NCBI GenBank assembly: GCA_963730065.1
Contig: CAVSQL010000013.1
Location: 1-64,000 of the forward strand
Direction: 5' to 3'
Source of the DNA: UBA9676 sp963730065
GTDB taxonomy: Bacteria; Actinomycetota; Actinomycetes; Streptosporangiales; Streptosporangiaceae
Length of the DNA: 64,000 nucleotides
Part shown: piece after piece, positions 48,991 through 60,488 of the stretch
Position numbering within the stretch: position 1 is the first letter of the stretch
Layout: each line of letters begins with the position of its first letter
Notes under the pieces: model-generated
What the model was told of the DNA's origin: nothing
The model's input: the letters and a program-made list of their open reading frames with translations, nothing else
Databases searched by the model: none
Program-made: the position numbers and the translations under genes

Positions 48991-50238
48991 TTAGCTGCCT
49001 CTGATCCACACCGATACGTGGGCGGGTTCCAGGGTCTGCTGCACCACGCCGGCCAGGTCATCTTGGACCGCGTCCACATCCACCGCGTCTTGCAGCCGGG
49101 CCGCGAACGCGGCCACGGTCTTGTCGGCGTCGTAGCGGGCCCGGTTGAACCGCCGGTCCACCGCCCGCTGCACCCGGCGGCGCAGCGGGTTGAACAGCGC
49201 GGCGGCCACCAGCGTGGCGCAGGCCACCGCGACCGGGGTGGACAGCGAGACCGGCAGCACCCGGGTGGCCAGCAGCACCAGCCCGGCGTACACCCCGACC
49301 AGCAGCCCGGTGACGATGGCATAGGCCAGGGTCCGGCTGATGATCCGGTCGATGTCGTACAGCCGGTATTTCAGGATCGCCACCCCGATGCTCACCGGCA
49401 GCGCCGCCCAGCCGAACCAGGCGTAGTTGCCCACCAGGCTCAGGAGCGGTATGCCCGATGAGGTGAGCGACGCCGACACAATCCCGCAGACAAGGGTGAC
49501 GGCCGCCCCACTGGCCAGCCACTTGAGCTGCTGGCGTCGTTCGCTGGACGCGTGCCGCCAGCTCAGCACCTGGCGGCCGACGAAGCACAGCGACAGCACG
49601 ATGAGCACGACGGTGGCCGGTCCCTGGACGAGGTTGTACCAGCCGGCCGGGTTGTCCAGGGCGGATAGCCCGCCGTTGGCGTCGACGCGGATGGGGTGCG
49701 CGGCGATGGCATCAGCGGTCGCCACGGCTGTCGCTACCTGCAGCACCGCGTACACCGCGCAGAAAACCCACAGGGTCCAGCGCCAGAACCGCGACGGCAG
49801 CCTGCCATCGGGAAAGAGCAGGATCACCACGAACAACAGCACCAGGCCGGGACCCCACAACTGGCCCAGCGCCAGGCCCACCGGGCCCAGCGGAAGGTGA
49901 TGCCCGAGGCGATAGGTCAGGAGCGCGTAGTCAGGGCCATCGGTGCTGAGGAACAAGCAGGCGGCGGTCACCAGAAACAGCCACCCGATCGGGTTGCGCG
50001 GCTGGCGCCGGGCGACGAGTATCCCGACCCCCGCGCAGGGAACGCCGATCACCAGCGGGATGGCCCCGCTGAATACCTGGCCGGCCAGGAACGACAGCGG
50101 GATCATGGCCGCGAACGACAGCGCAGCCACACCTCCCAGCAGGATTACCCAAGCCGCCGGTGACCCCAGGCGGAACCGGCGGGCCGCGACCTCCGCCGCC
50201 GCCGCTGCCTGCCCGCCCGCTGCCTGCGCTTCCCCCAC
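48991..50238 (-). CDS. Polytopic membrane protein resembling the sensor region of actinobacterial histidine kinases
   Basis: A 415-aa protein with about ten hydrophobic helices, in two groups. PIGWLFLVTAACLFLS and the later VAILKYRLYDIDRIISRTLAYAIVTGLLVGVYAGLVLL segment are seen in a large actinobacterial family of kinase-like membrane regions; after VDRRFNRARYDADKTVAAFAARLQD only a short end LEPAHVSVWIRGS follows, so there is no kinase domain. Function unknown. A 24-codon relic of a paralog is at 17839-17910. Confidence 0.75.
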   Translation of the reverse strand: MGEAQAAGGQAAAAAEVAARRFRLGSPAAWVILLGGVAALSFAAMIPLSFLAGQVFSGAIPLVIGVPCAGVGILVARRQPRNPIGWLFLVTAACLFLSTDGPDYALLTYRLGHHLPLGPVGLALGQLWGPGLVLLFVVILLFPDGRLPSRFWRWTLWVFCAVYAVLQVATAVATADAIAAHPIRVDANGGLSALDNPAGWYNLVQGPATVVLIVLSLCFVGRQVLSWRHASSERRQQLKWLASGAAVTLVCGIVSASLTSSGIPLLSLVGNYAWFGWAALPVSIGVAILKYRLYDIDRIISRTLAYAIVTGLLVGVYAGLVLLATRVLPVSLSTPVAVACATLVAAALFNPLRRRVQRAVDRRFNRARYDADKTVAAFAARLQDAVDVDAVQDDLAGVVQQTLEPAHVSVWIRGS

Positions 50239-50400
50239 AGAGCACGACGCTACGCCCGGACCGTTCCGGGAACGTTACCGCTCAGCACAGAATCCCCAGC
50301 TAGGCCCAGATCACCAACTGAGCCTGCGGCCGGTTCTAGGGTCGGCCTGTTCCGATTCGGCACGATTCCTTACGGGGCACAGATCCGAACCGCTGATGGA

Positions 50401-51411
50401 TCAGCCGGGCGCGCCGGCGCCGGGTGGCTGCCGGCCGTGCAGGATCTTGGCCATCAGCCACTCCCCCGCCTGGACCGGCTGGTGCCGGGCCGGGTTCCCG
50501 GGGCCGCAGCACGACGGGATGCACTCGATGACCTGGTCGGGCTCGCAGTCCAGGAAGCGGGCGACCGACCGCCGGCGCACCGGTCCCTGGGCCGAGGCGG
50601 GAGGCGGGACCACCCGGTGCAGCGTCGACGTCCACCGGTCGTTGGTCCACAGGGCCAGCATGTCGCCGATGTTGAGCGTGAGGGTCCCCCGGGGAGTGGG
50701 GGTGTCCTGCCACCGGCCGGACCGGAACACCTGCAGGCCCGGCACATCGTCGGCCAGCAGGACAGTGAGAATGCCGTAGTCGGTGTGGGCGCCCATCCGC
50801 ATCTGCCCGGGCTCGGGCGCGGGCGCGCCGGCCTCGCGATGGTAGTTGATCGCCCGGGTCGTCTCGATGGCCCGGGCGCAGCGGCCGGTGAACCAGTCCT
50901 CCGGCAGGTCAAGGGCGAGCGCCATGGCTCTCAGCACGGTGCCGGCGACCGCGCTGGCGGCCAGGTCGTAACGCTCCCAGGCCTCACGCAGGCCGGGTGG
51001 CCGGCCGGGCCACACGCTCGGCGCGTAGAACGAGGCGTGGCGCCCGTAGTACGGGTCATCCTGCTCACGCCGGCCGACGTTGAACGCCTCCATCAGGTCC
51101 GGCGGCGTCGCCTCGCCCCGGCTGTAGGCCAGGGCCTCTTTCCCCGGCCAGCTGTACCCCCGGTTGGCGCTCTCGTCCGGCACCACCGACCGCAGCTTCT
51201 CGGCCATCGGCAGGCCGAAGAACGCGGCCCAGGCGTCCAGCAGGTCGTCGCACACCGGCCCGGGCACGCCGTGCCCGGTGACCTGCAGGAAGCCATAGTC
51301 ACGGCAGGCGGCGTCCACCTGGGCGGCAACCGCCCGCTTCCCCGCCGCGCCGCCCTGGCGGAACGGCGCGAGATCGATGACCGGAATCGGGCTGGCCGCT
51401 GGGACACTCAT
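50401..51411 (-). CDS. 2-oxoglutarate/Fe(II) oxygenase, isopenicillin N synthase family
   Basis: A 336-aa mononuclear iron oxygenase with DIOX_N (IPVIDLAPFRQ...GFLQVTGHGVP) and 2OG-Fe(II) domains. Iron ligands are His209 and Asp211 (MGAHTDYG) and His265 (TSTLHRVV); RRSVARF gives the Arg-X-Ser that binds 2-oxoglutarate. Such enzymes hydroxylate or desaturate small molecules. The ATG at 51411 is used; a GTG at 51420 is possible. Flanked by steroid genes but with its own 133-bp upstream region lacking a KstR box, so its role may be separate. Confidence 0.9.
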   Translation of the reverse strand: MSVPAASPIPVIDLAPFRQGGAAGKRAVAAQVDAACRDYGFLQVTGHGVPGPVCDDLLDAWAAFFGLPMAEKLRSVVPDESANRGYSWPGKEALAYSRGEATPPDLMEAFNVGRREQDDPYYGRHASFYAPSVWPGRPPGLREAWERYDLAASAVAGTVLRAMALALDLPEDWFTGRCARAIETTRAINYHREAGAPAPEPGQMRMGAHTDYGILTVLLADDVPGLQVFRSGRWQDTPTPRGTLTLNIGDMLALWTNDRWTSTLHRVVPPPASAQGPVRRRSVARFLDCEPDQVIECIPSCCGPGNPARHQPVQAGEWLMAKILHGRQPPGAGAPG

Positions 51412-51553
51412 GCTCACCACACTAGGAGCCAGCCCGGGCCGCGATGTTCAGCTGTGACGGCCAGCCCGGGCCGGGAGCTCGGCGGTGACGGACCCGTGGG
51501 CGGTGGGGCCCAGGTGACCGGGAGTAGGCCAGCTGTGGCGGCCGCGGCCGGGC

Positions 51554-53107
51554 TCAGATCGCCCGCTCGCGGCCGGCCCAGTAGGGGTCGCGCAGGCGGC
51601 GCTTGTAGAGCTTCCCGTTGGGGTCGCGCGGCAGCTCCGCGACATAGTCGATGGTGCGCGGCAGCTTGAACCTCGCCACCCGCCCGGCGAGGAACGCCAG
51701 CAGTTCCTCGGTCAGCCCGGGGCCGGGCTGCGCACCGGCCGCCGGCTCGACCACCGCCTTGACCTCCTCCCCCCAGTCGTCGTGCGGGATGCCGAACACC
51801 GCGGCGTCGGCGACCGCCGGATGGCAGGACAGCTCGGCCTCGATCTCGGCCGGGTAGATGTTCACCCCGCCGGAGATGATCACGTCGCTGTCGCGGTCAC
51901 ACAGGAACAGGTAGCCGTCCTCGTCCAGGTAGCCGATGTCCCCGACGGTGAACAGGTCACCGGCCCGCGCCGCCCGCGTCTTCTCCTCGTCGTTGTGGTA
52001 AGAGAAGCTCGACGTGCCCATCCTCAGGTAGACCAGGCCCCGCTGGCCGGGGGCCACCTCATGGTGGGCCCGGTCGAGCACGCGCACCTCCGAGCCCGGC
52101 CAGGGCAGGCCGACCGACCCCGGCTTGCGCAGCCACTGCTCGGCCGTGACGAGCGTCCCGCCGCCCTCGGTCGCCGCGTAGTACTCGACGATGACCGGCC
52201 CCAGCCACTCGATCATCTGCCGCTTGACCTGCTGCGGGCAGGGCGCCGCGCTGTGGATCACGGCCCGCAGCGAGCCCGTGTCATACCGGGCCCGCACCGC
52301 GGCGGGCAGGGCGAGCATCCGCCGGAACTGGGTCGGCACCGCGTGCGTGTGCGTCACCCGGTGCCGCTCGATCAGCGCCAGCGCCTCCTCCGGGTCCCAG
52401 CCATCCATCAGCACAACGGGGTGCCCGAGCTGGATCGAGATCGCGGCGAAATTGAGCACTGCGGTGTGGTAGAGCGGCGAGCCGCACAGGTGCACGTGCC
52501 CGTCGAACGGCGCCAGGCCGAACAGGTGGAAGAACCAGGCCGCCGTCACCGCCGCGTCGTCCGGGTCGGCGCCGGTGAGCGGGCGGCGCACACCCTTGGG
52601 CCGGCCGGAGGTGCCGGATGTGTACAGCATCGGCGCGCCGTGCGTGCGCGGGAACGGGCGTTCATCGGAGCCGTCGTCGCCCAGCGCGGCGAGCGGCTCG
52701 AAGCCCGGCACCGCGCCCGCCCGGCCGGCCGCGAACCTGTGCCTGATCCCGGCCAGGCCGGCCGCCTCCCCGGCGGTCGCGGCGAAGCGCTCGTCGGCCA
52801 CGAACACGCCCGCCGCGCTGTCGCGCAGGATGTAGGCGACCTCGGCCGGCACCTGATGCCAGTTGATCGGCACCACGTACAGGCCGGTCTCGATGGCCGC
52901 GAAGTACACCGCGAGCGCGGTGACGCCGTTGGGCAGCAGCGCCGCGACCGTGTCCCCCGCGGTCAGGCCCAGTGACTGGAATCCCCGGCCGCAGCGGTCC
53001 GCCTCCCGCGCCAGGTCCGCGTAGCTCACCACGGCGCCGCCCGGGCCGGTCACCGCCGGCGCCTCCGGCGAGCGCGCGGCGATGGCCCACAGGCCGACGG
53101 CGTTCAC
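51554..53107 (-). CDS. Acyl-CoA synthetase (FadD), probably steroid acid-CoA ligase
   Basis: A 517-aa adenylate-forming enzyme. PMLYTSGTSGRPKGVRRP (ATP loop), YYAATEGGGT, VGDIGYLDEDGYLFLCDRDSDVIISGGVNIYPAEIE and the C-terminal lysine in RDPNGKLYKRRL are intact. It differs from the fadD19 and fadD3 genes in the window and resembles mycobacterial FadD proteins acting on shorter or branched substrates. GTG 53107 is preceded by GAGG. A KstR-like box 12 bp upstream of the start links it to side-chain catabolism. The exact acid is not identifiable. Confidence 0.88.
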   Translation of the reverse strand: MNAVGLWAIAARSPEAPAVTGPGGAVVSYADLAREADRCGRGFQSLGLTAGDTVAALLPNGVTALAVYFAAIETGLYVVPINWHQVPAEVAYILRDSAAGVFVADERFAATAGEAAGLAGIRHRFAAGRAGAVPGFEPLAALGDDGSDERPFPRTHGAPMLYTSGTSGRPKGVRRPLTGADPDDAAVTAAWFFHLFGLAPFDGHVHLCGSPLYHTAVLNFAAISIQLGHPVVLMDGWDPEEALALIERHRVTHTHAVPTQFRRMLALPAAVRARYDTGSLRAVIHSAAPCPQQVKRQMIEWLGPVIVEYYAATEGGGTLVTAEQWLRKPGSVGLPWPGSEVRVLDRAHHEVAPGQRGLVYLRMGTSSFSYHNDEEKTRAARAGDLFTVGDIGYLDEDGYLFLCDRDSDVIISGGVNIYPAEIEAELSCHPAVADAAVFGIPHDDWGEEVKAVVEPAAGAQPGPGLTEELLAFLAGRVARFKLPRTIDYVAELPRDPNGKLYKRRLRDPYWAGRERAI

Positions 53108-53118
53108 GGGCCTCAATC

Positions 53119-53132
53119 TAGAACACGTTCTA
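53119..53132. promoter_or_regulatory. KstR-like operator between the FadD gene and the Rv3521-ltp set
   Basis: TAGAACACGTTCTA, identical to the sites at 34648 and 40512. It is 12 bp from the FadD start and 78 bp from the DUF35 gene on the other strand. Confidence 0.85.
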
Positions 53133-53209
53133 TACACGGACAACCGCGTGGGCGCCCTCTGTTTTGCGGCTATTGCCGGGGTCTGCGGAAACATGTTTCA
53201 CTTCTGAAC

Positions 53210-54220
53210 GTGGATGAGCCCCTGCGGGCGCCGCTGGAGATCGGGTTCGACTACACCCGGTCGCTCGGCCCGGTGCTGAGCCAGTTCATGACCGCCCTGA
53301 CGGGGCGGCGCATCCTCGGCTCACGCGCCGCGGACGGCCGGGTGCACGCCCCGCCGTTCGAGTACGACCCGGCGACCTTCGCCCCGCCGGCCGAGCTGGT
53401 CGAGGTGGGGCCCGAGGGGACGGTCACGAGCTGGTCGTGGGCGGGTGAGCCGCTGGAGGGGCAGCCGCTGGCCCACCCGTTCGCCTGGGCGCTGATCCGG
53501 CTGGACGGCGCCGACACCGCCATGCTGCACGCCGTGGACGCCGGGTCGGCCGCCGCCATGCGCACCGGCATGCGGGTGCGCGCCCGGTGGGCCGAGACCA
53601 CCGTCGGCCACATCCGCGACATCGCGTGCTTCGACCCGTGCCCCCGCGCCGGGCGGGCCGCGCCGCCGGAGACCGCGCCGCCGGAAGCCGCCCAGCCGGA
53701 AGCCCCACAGCCGCCGGACCCAGAGCCGCCGGACCCAGAGCCGGTAGCGATGATCACCACGTCGGTGCGGCTGCACTACGAGCACACGGCCTCGCATGAG
53801 GAGAGCTTGTTCCTGCGCGGGCTGGCGGCCGGGCGCCTCCTCGGGCAGCGCTGCCCGGCCTGCGGCAAGGTCTACATCCCGCCCCGCGCCGCGTGCCCCA
53901 CCGACGGGGTCCCGACGTCCGGGGAGGTGGAGCTGCCCGACACCGGCACCGTGACCACGTTCTGCGTGGTCAACGTGCCCTTCACCGGCCAGCGGATGCC
54001 GCCGCCCTACGTCGCGGCGGCCATCGTCCTCGACGGGGCCGACATCCCGATCCAGCACCTGATCCTGGGCTGCGAGCCGGGCGAGGTACGGATGGGCATG
54101 CGGGTGGCCGCGGTCTGGAAGCCCCGTGCTCAATGGGGCACGACGGTGGAGAACATCGACCATTTCCGGCCCACCGGCGAGCCGGACGCGCCGTATGAGT
54201 CCTATGCCCACCACCTCTGA
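53210..54220 (+). CDS. Double DUF35 (OB-fold) thiolase partner, Rv3521-like
   Basis: A 336-aa protein with two OB-fold domains. The first (residues about 1-145: PLEIGFDYTRSLGPVLSQFMTALTGRRILG) lacks a zinc ribbon; the second (about 180-325) has one, CPACGKVYIPPRAACP. A Pro/Glu/Ala linker with PPDPEP repeats separates them. DUF35 proteins pair with SCP2-type thiolases (ChsH2-Ltp2 is the model), and this one is followed by two such genes, as Rv3521-ltp4-ltp3 are in M. tuberculosis. The start is GTG 53210. It probably helps retro-aldol or thiolytic cleavage of a steroid CoA ester. Confidence 0.88.
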   Translation: MDEPLRAPLEIGFDYTRSLGPVLSQFMTALTGRRILGSRAADGRVHAPPFEYDPATFAPPAELVEVGPEGTVTSWSWAGEPLEGQPLAHPFAWALIRLDGADTAMLHAVDAGSAAAMRTGMRVRARWAETTVGHIRDIACFDPCPRAGRAAPPETAPPEAAQPEAPQPPDPEPPDPEPVAMITTSVRLHYEHTASHEESLFLRGLAAGRLLGQRCPACGKVYIPPRAACPTDGVPTSGEVELPDTGTVTTFCVVNVPFTGQRMPPPYVAAAIVLDGADIPIQHLILGCEPGEVRMGMRVAAVWKPRAQWGTTVENIDHFRPTGEPDAPYESYAHHL

Positions 54221-54277
54221 GCGGCGGCTCCCGTGGCCGGCGGCACCGCGGGTGGCGGCACCGCGGGTGGCGGCACC

Positions 54278-55329
54278 GTGACCGACGTCGCCGTCGTCGG
54301 CTTCGCCCAGTCGCCGTGCGTGCGCCGCGGTGAGGGCACCACCAGCGGGGTGGAGATGCTGGTGCCGATCTTCCGCCAGGTGCTGGCGGCCACCGGGCTG
54401 GCCAAGGGCGACATCGGCTTCTGGTGCTCGGGCTCCTCGGACTACCTGGCGGGCCGGGCGTTCTCGTTCGTCCAGGCCGTGGACGCGATCGGGGCCTTCC
54501 CGCCGATCATGGAATCGCACGTGGAGATGGACGGCGCCTGGGCGCTGTACGAGGCCTGGGTGAAGATCCTCACCGGCGAGGCCAGCGTCGCGCTGGCCTA
54601 CGGCTTCGGCAAGTCGTCCGCCGGGCAGCTCCGGCGGGTGCTCGCCCTCCAGCTCGACCCCTACCTGGTCGCCCCGCTCTGGCCCGACTCGGTGGCCATC
54701 GCGGCGCTGCAGGCCCGGCTCGGCATCGAGGCCGGGCGCTGGAGCGAGAAGGAGATGGCCCAGGTGGCCGCGCGCAGCCGCGCCGCGGCGCGGTCGAACC
54801 CGCAGGCACAGCTGGCCGGCGAGGTGTCCGCCGAGGAGTTGCTCGACGCGCCCTACCTGGCCGACCCGCTCCGGGCCCACGACTGCGCGCCGGTCGGGGA
54901 CGGCGCCGCCGCGGTGATCCTGGCCAGCGGCGATCGCGCCCGCGGCCTGTGCGACCGGCCGGCCTGGATCACCGGCTTCGAGCACCGGATCGACCCGGCG
55001 CCGCTGGGGGCGCGCGACCTGACCACCGCGCCGTCGGCCGCCGCGGCCGGGCGCGCGGCCGGGGCCGCCGGTGTCGACGCCGCGGAGCTGCACGCGCCAT
55101 TCACCCACCAGGAGATCCTGCTGCGCGGCGCCCTCGGCCTGGGCGACGGCGTGCGCGTCAACCCGTCGGGCGGGGCGCTGGCCGGCAACCCGATGTTCGC
55201 CGCGGGCCTCGCCCGGATCGGGATGGCGGCGCGCGAGATCTTCGCCGGCCGGGCGCGCCGGGCCCTCGGCCACGCCACCAGCGGGCCGGCCCTGCAGCAG
55301 AACCTGGTCTGCGTGTTGGAGGCACGCCC

Positions 55330-55333
<4 letters not shown>
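54278..55333 (+). CDS. ltp4: SCP2-type thiolase/lipid-transfer protein, Ltp4-like (Rv3522)
   Basis: A 351-aa thiolase-fold protein of the Ltp group. DVAVVGFAQSPCVRRGEGTTSGVEMLVPIF, MESHVEMDGAWALYEAWVKILTGEASVALAYGFGKSS, VGDGAAAVILAS, NPSGGALAGNPMFAAGLARIG and the late ALGHATSGPALQQN are conserved features; the usual active-site cysteine position is occupied differently, as in other Ltp aldolases. GTG 54278 is preferred because the frame upstream is a 15-bp tandem repeat coding for Gly/Ala/Thr. Its stop overlaps ltp3 (GTGA). Confidence 0.86.
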
Positions 55334-56508
<1,175 letters not shown>

Positions 56509-56603
56509 GTCGCTGCGGCGGGTGGATGTATTTCTCCCGGCCCTCCTCCCTCCTTACCGACGAGGGAACATCCGCGGCTGGGTGGATGAGGAGGGGAAGT
56601 CAC

Positions 56604-57845
56604 GTGCCTGCCTACGGCTGGGGTCTGGTGCTGCTGGGCGCCTACGTGCTTTTGGTGGTCATGGCGCGGTGGATCTATATCGCGCGCAGCAACATCGTGT
56701 GGACCGACGCGCAGGCCGGGGCGGTGACCAGGCGGCTGTCCATGCTGGAGGGGCGCGGCTGCCCGGGCAACGGCCCGGCGCGGGCGACACCGGTATGCCT
56801 GCGGCCGCTGCTCGATGACATCGAAAAGAACAACTCCGCCTGCGAGCGCGGCGACGTCTTCAGCTGGAACGGCTCACGCCAGATCGCGCTGTGGGTGACC
56901 ATGCACGAGGCCGAACGGCTGGCCTTGCCCGCCCTGGGCCACGAACAGCTGGTCGCCCGGCTGGAGCGGGCGCGGGGACAGCTGGCTGAGCTGCCCCAGC
57001 CCCGGCGGGAGGCGTGGGAGTACGTGATCTGCACCCTGCTCGCCCGCAAGGACGAACACGACCGCGGGCGGCTGGACCGCGACTGCCGCGCCTATCTCGA
57101 CGAGCTTCTCGGCGAGATCTACGAGGCGTCCAACGGCAACGCCATCCAGTTGTCGGGGCTCTACAACCGGGCCACCTGGATCATCCTGGTCTCCCTGCTC
57201 CCGCTGGCGGTGCTGGCCGGCTTCGGCTTCGGCATGCTGCTGGTCGCGGGGGCGATCGGCGGGCTGATCAGCCGCATGCAGCGGCTGGTGTTCTCCACCC
57301 GCATCCCCGTCACCTACGGCAGCTCGTGGGGTCCGCTGTTCTGCGCGCCGATCCTGGGCGCACTGGCGGCCTGGGCCGGGCTGGTCCTCATATCGCTCCT
57401 GCAGTCGGCGGGCGTGCTGCAGCTCACCGCCCTGCAGACCTCCCTGGCCGACCTGCGCGCGCCGTCCGCCGCCGTGCTGGGCATAGCGATCCTGCTGGGC
57501 GCCTCGGAGCGGTTCCTGCTGCGGCTGGAGAAGCAGGCCGAGGCCGTCATCGACCCGGACCACGTCGGGCCCGCGGATCAGGCCGCTACGGCCCACACCA
57601 CAGCGGCCACCCAGCGGGTGCCTCTGCTCCGGCTGGCCGCTTCGCCGGCGACCGCGACGGTCAACGGGAACGCGGCCGCCAACGGGAACGCGGGTGCCAA
57701 CGGCGACGCGGGTGCCAACGGGGACGCGGGTGCCAACGGGGACGCGGGTGCCAACGGGGACGCGGGTGCCAACGGGGACGCGGCGAAGACGGACGATCAG
57801 GCGCCCGAGGCGGGCAACGCAGCTGGCACCCGGCCTCACCGGTAG
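56604..57845 (+). CDS. Membrane protein of unknown function with C-terminal ANGDAG repeats
   Basis: A 413-aa protein. One helix near the N-terminus (VLLGAYVLLVVMARWIYIA) is followed by a soluble region of about 165 residues, then two or three helices (IILVSLLPLAVLAGFGFGMLLVAGAIGGLI; AWAGLVLISLLQSAG) with VFSTRIPVTYGSSWGPLFCAPILGALAAW between. The C-terminal tail has seven copies of an 18-bp repeat giving ANGDAG. GTG 56604 is used for its GAGGGGA ribosome site; ATG 56586 is an alternative. It overlaps the convergent cyp125 gene by 10 bp. No family recognised. Confidence 0.7.
   Translation: MPAYGWGLVLLGAYVLLVVMARWIYIARSNIVWTDAQAGAVTRRLSMLEGRGCPGNGPARATPVCLRPLLDDIEKNNSACERGDVFSWNGSRQIALWVTMHEAERLALPALGHEQLVARLERARGQLAELPQPRREAWEYVICTLLARKDEHDRGRLDRDCRAYLDELLGEIYEASNGNAIQLSGLYNRATWIILVSLLPLAVLAGFGFGMLLVAGAIGGLISRMQRLVFSTRIPVTYGSSWGPLFCAPILGALAAWAGLVLISLLQSAGVLQLTALQTSLADLRAPSAAVLGIAILLGASERFLLRLEKQAEAVIDPDHVGPADQAATAHTTAATQRVPLLRLAASPATATVNGNAAANGNAGANGDAGANGDAGANGDAGANGDAGANGDAAKTDDQAPEAGNAAGTRPHR
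57663..57782 (+). repeat. 18-bp tandem repeat (about seven units) in a coding region
   Basis: The unit GCGGGTGCCAACGGGGAC, with slight variation in the first two or three copies, encodes ANGDAG/ANGNAG. Such in-frame repeats often vary in number between strains. It makes a flexible, acidic tail. Confidence 0.9.
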
Positions 57846-59062
57846 CTGACCGGCAGCCTCTTGATGCCGTTGAGCCAGCCGGACCGCAGCCGCTCCGCGT
57901 GCCCGGCCAGCCGGATGCCCGGCATCCCGTCGGCGATCGCGTTGAAGATGAGGTCGATCTCGAGCTGGGCCAGGTTCGCGCCGAGGCAGTAATGCGTCCC
58001 GGTGCCGCCGAAGCCCAGATGCGGGTTGGGGTCGCGCCGGATATCGAACCGCTCCGGCGCGTCGAACACGTCCTCGTCGAAGTTGGCCGACCGGTAGAAC
58101 AGGCCGACCCGCTGGCCGGTCCTGATCCGCTGGCCGCCCAGGCGCGCGTCGGCGAGCGCGGTGCGCTGGAACACCGTCACCGGGGTCGCCCAGCGGACGA
58201 TCTCATCGACCGCGGTCCTGGGCCGCTCGGCCCGGAACAGCTCCCACTGGTCCGGGTGGTCCAGGAACGCCAGCATCCCGTGCGAGATCGCGTTGCGGGT
58301 GGTCTCGTTGCCCGCCACGGAGAGCAGGATCACGAAGAAGCCGAACTCATCCGATGACAGCTGCCCGCCGTCGACCTCGGCGTGGACGAGCTTGGTGACG
58401 ATGTCGTCCCGGGGGCAGGCCCGCCGGTCCTCCGCCATGCCCATGGCGTAGCCGACCAGCTCGGCGGCCGCGGCCTGGCTGTCGCCGCCGTACTCCGGGT
58501 CGTCGTAGCCGATCATCTCGTTCGACCAGGCGAAGATCTTGCGCCGGTCTTCCTGCGGTATCCCGAGCAGCTCGGCGATCGCCTGCAGCGGGAGCTCGGC
58601 GGCCACGTCGGTGACGAAGTCACCGGTGCCCTCCGCCAGGGCCGCCTGCACGATCTGTTCCGCACGCGCGGTCAGCGCCTCGCGCAGGCGGCCGATCGCG
58701 CGGGGGGTGAACCCCCGCGACACGATCCCGCGCAGCTTGGTGTGCAGCGGCGGGTCGAGGTTGAGCAGGATGAGCCGCTGCATGTCGAGCGACTCCTGGG
58801 TGACCTGCTGCGCGTGCCGGATGATCGCCGTCTTCTCCTGGCTCGAGTACACGTCGCTGTCGCGGGACACCTCCAGCACGTCGGCGTGCTTGGTAACCAC
58901 CCAGTACCCGTCGTCGTCGAAACCGGAGGCGCCGTGGGGCTGGGCGTTCCACCAGACCGGCGCCGTGCGCCGCAGCTCGGCTAATTCGTCCGCGGGCACC
59001 CGGCTGGCGTAGAGGTCGGGATCGGTGAAGTCGAAGCCCGGGGGGATGCTCGGCTCAGCCAT
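57836..59062 (-). CDS. cyp125: Cytochrome P450 CYP125-like steroid C26/27-monooxygenase
   Basis: A 408-aa P450 very close to CYP125A1 of M. tuberculosis, which oxidises the terminal methyl of the sterol side chain to alcohol and acid, starting side-chain breakdown. Shared blocks: PPGFDFTDPDLYASRVPADELAELRRTAPVWWN, HTKLRGIVSRGFTPRAIGRL, ELPLQAIAELLGIPQEDR, FGFFVILLSVAGNETTRNAISHGM (I-helix AGNETT, 250-255), EIVRWATPV (EXXR), FGGTGTHYCLGANLAQ (haem ligand Cys359) and RLRSGWLNGIKRL. No ferredoxin gene is adjacent. It is divergent from fadA5, with KstR-like boxes between. Confidence 0.96.
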   Translation of the reverse strand: MAEPSIPPGFDFTDPDLYASRVPADELAELRRTAPVWWNAQPHGASGFDDDGYWVVTKHADVLEVSRDSDVYSSQEKTAIIRHAQQVTQESLDMQRLILLNLDPPLHTKLRGIVSRGFTPRAIGRLREALTARAEQIVQAALAEGTGDFVTDVAAELPLQAIAELLGIPQEDRRKIFAWSNEMIGYDDPEYGGDSQAAAAELVGYAMGMAEDRRACPRDDIVTKLVHAEVDGGQLSSDEFGFFVILLSVAGNETTRNAISHGMLAFLDHPDQWELFRAERPRTAVDEIVRWATPVTVFQRTALADARLGGQRIRTGQRVGLFYRSANFDEDVFDAPERFDIRRDPNPHLGFGGTGTHYCLGANLAQLEIDLIFNAIADGMPGIRLAGHAERLRSGWLNGIKRLPVSYR

Positions 59063-59074
59063 CGCTGCCTCCGC

Positions 59075-59088
59075 TGTAACGCGTTCTA
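59075..59088. promoter_or_regulatory. KstR-like operator upstream of cyp125
   Basis: TGTAACGCGTTCTA satisfies TnnAACnnGTTnnA and lies 13 bp upstream of the cyp125 ATG. Confidence 0.8.
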
Positions 59089-59140
59089 GTTGATTGAACC
59101 ACGCCGGCCGCCCCACGTGAACGGCTGCTCGCAGCGGAAT

Positions 59141-59154
59141 CAGAACGCGTTCTA
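59141..59154. promoter_or_regulatory. KstR-like operator upstream of fadA5
   Basis: CAGAACGCGTTCTA matches the KstR box except for the first base (C for T). It lies 36 bp upstream of the fadA5 GTG. The core AACGCGTTCTA is the same as in the cyp125 site, so each divergent gene has its own operator. Confidence 0.75.
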
Positions 59155-59189
59155 CTATGGGTTGACGGGTGCCGGACGGAGGTACTGCG

Positions 59190-60353
<1,164 letters not shown>

Positions 60354-60488
60354 GCAAGAGTGCCTGGCGTCCAGCCACCGCCCCGCCGCTCACCTACCAC
60401 GTCTTTGCGTCATGATCGCGTCCGTTTTGCGGGGGGCGATTCCGGTGACGTAAACCCGTGGGAGGTCGAGACGATCATGGCCCATCGC

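Noticed and set aside
57663..57782. Regular 18-bp repeats as a CRISPR array
   Set aside because: There are no spacers; units are contiguous, in frame and encode ANGDAG.
60411..60479. Inverted repeat CATGATCG/CGATCATG between fadA5 and the SDR
   Set aside because: Only 8 bp with a 53-bp gap and no U-tract; too weak to call a terminator or operator.
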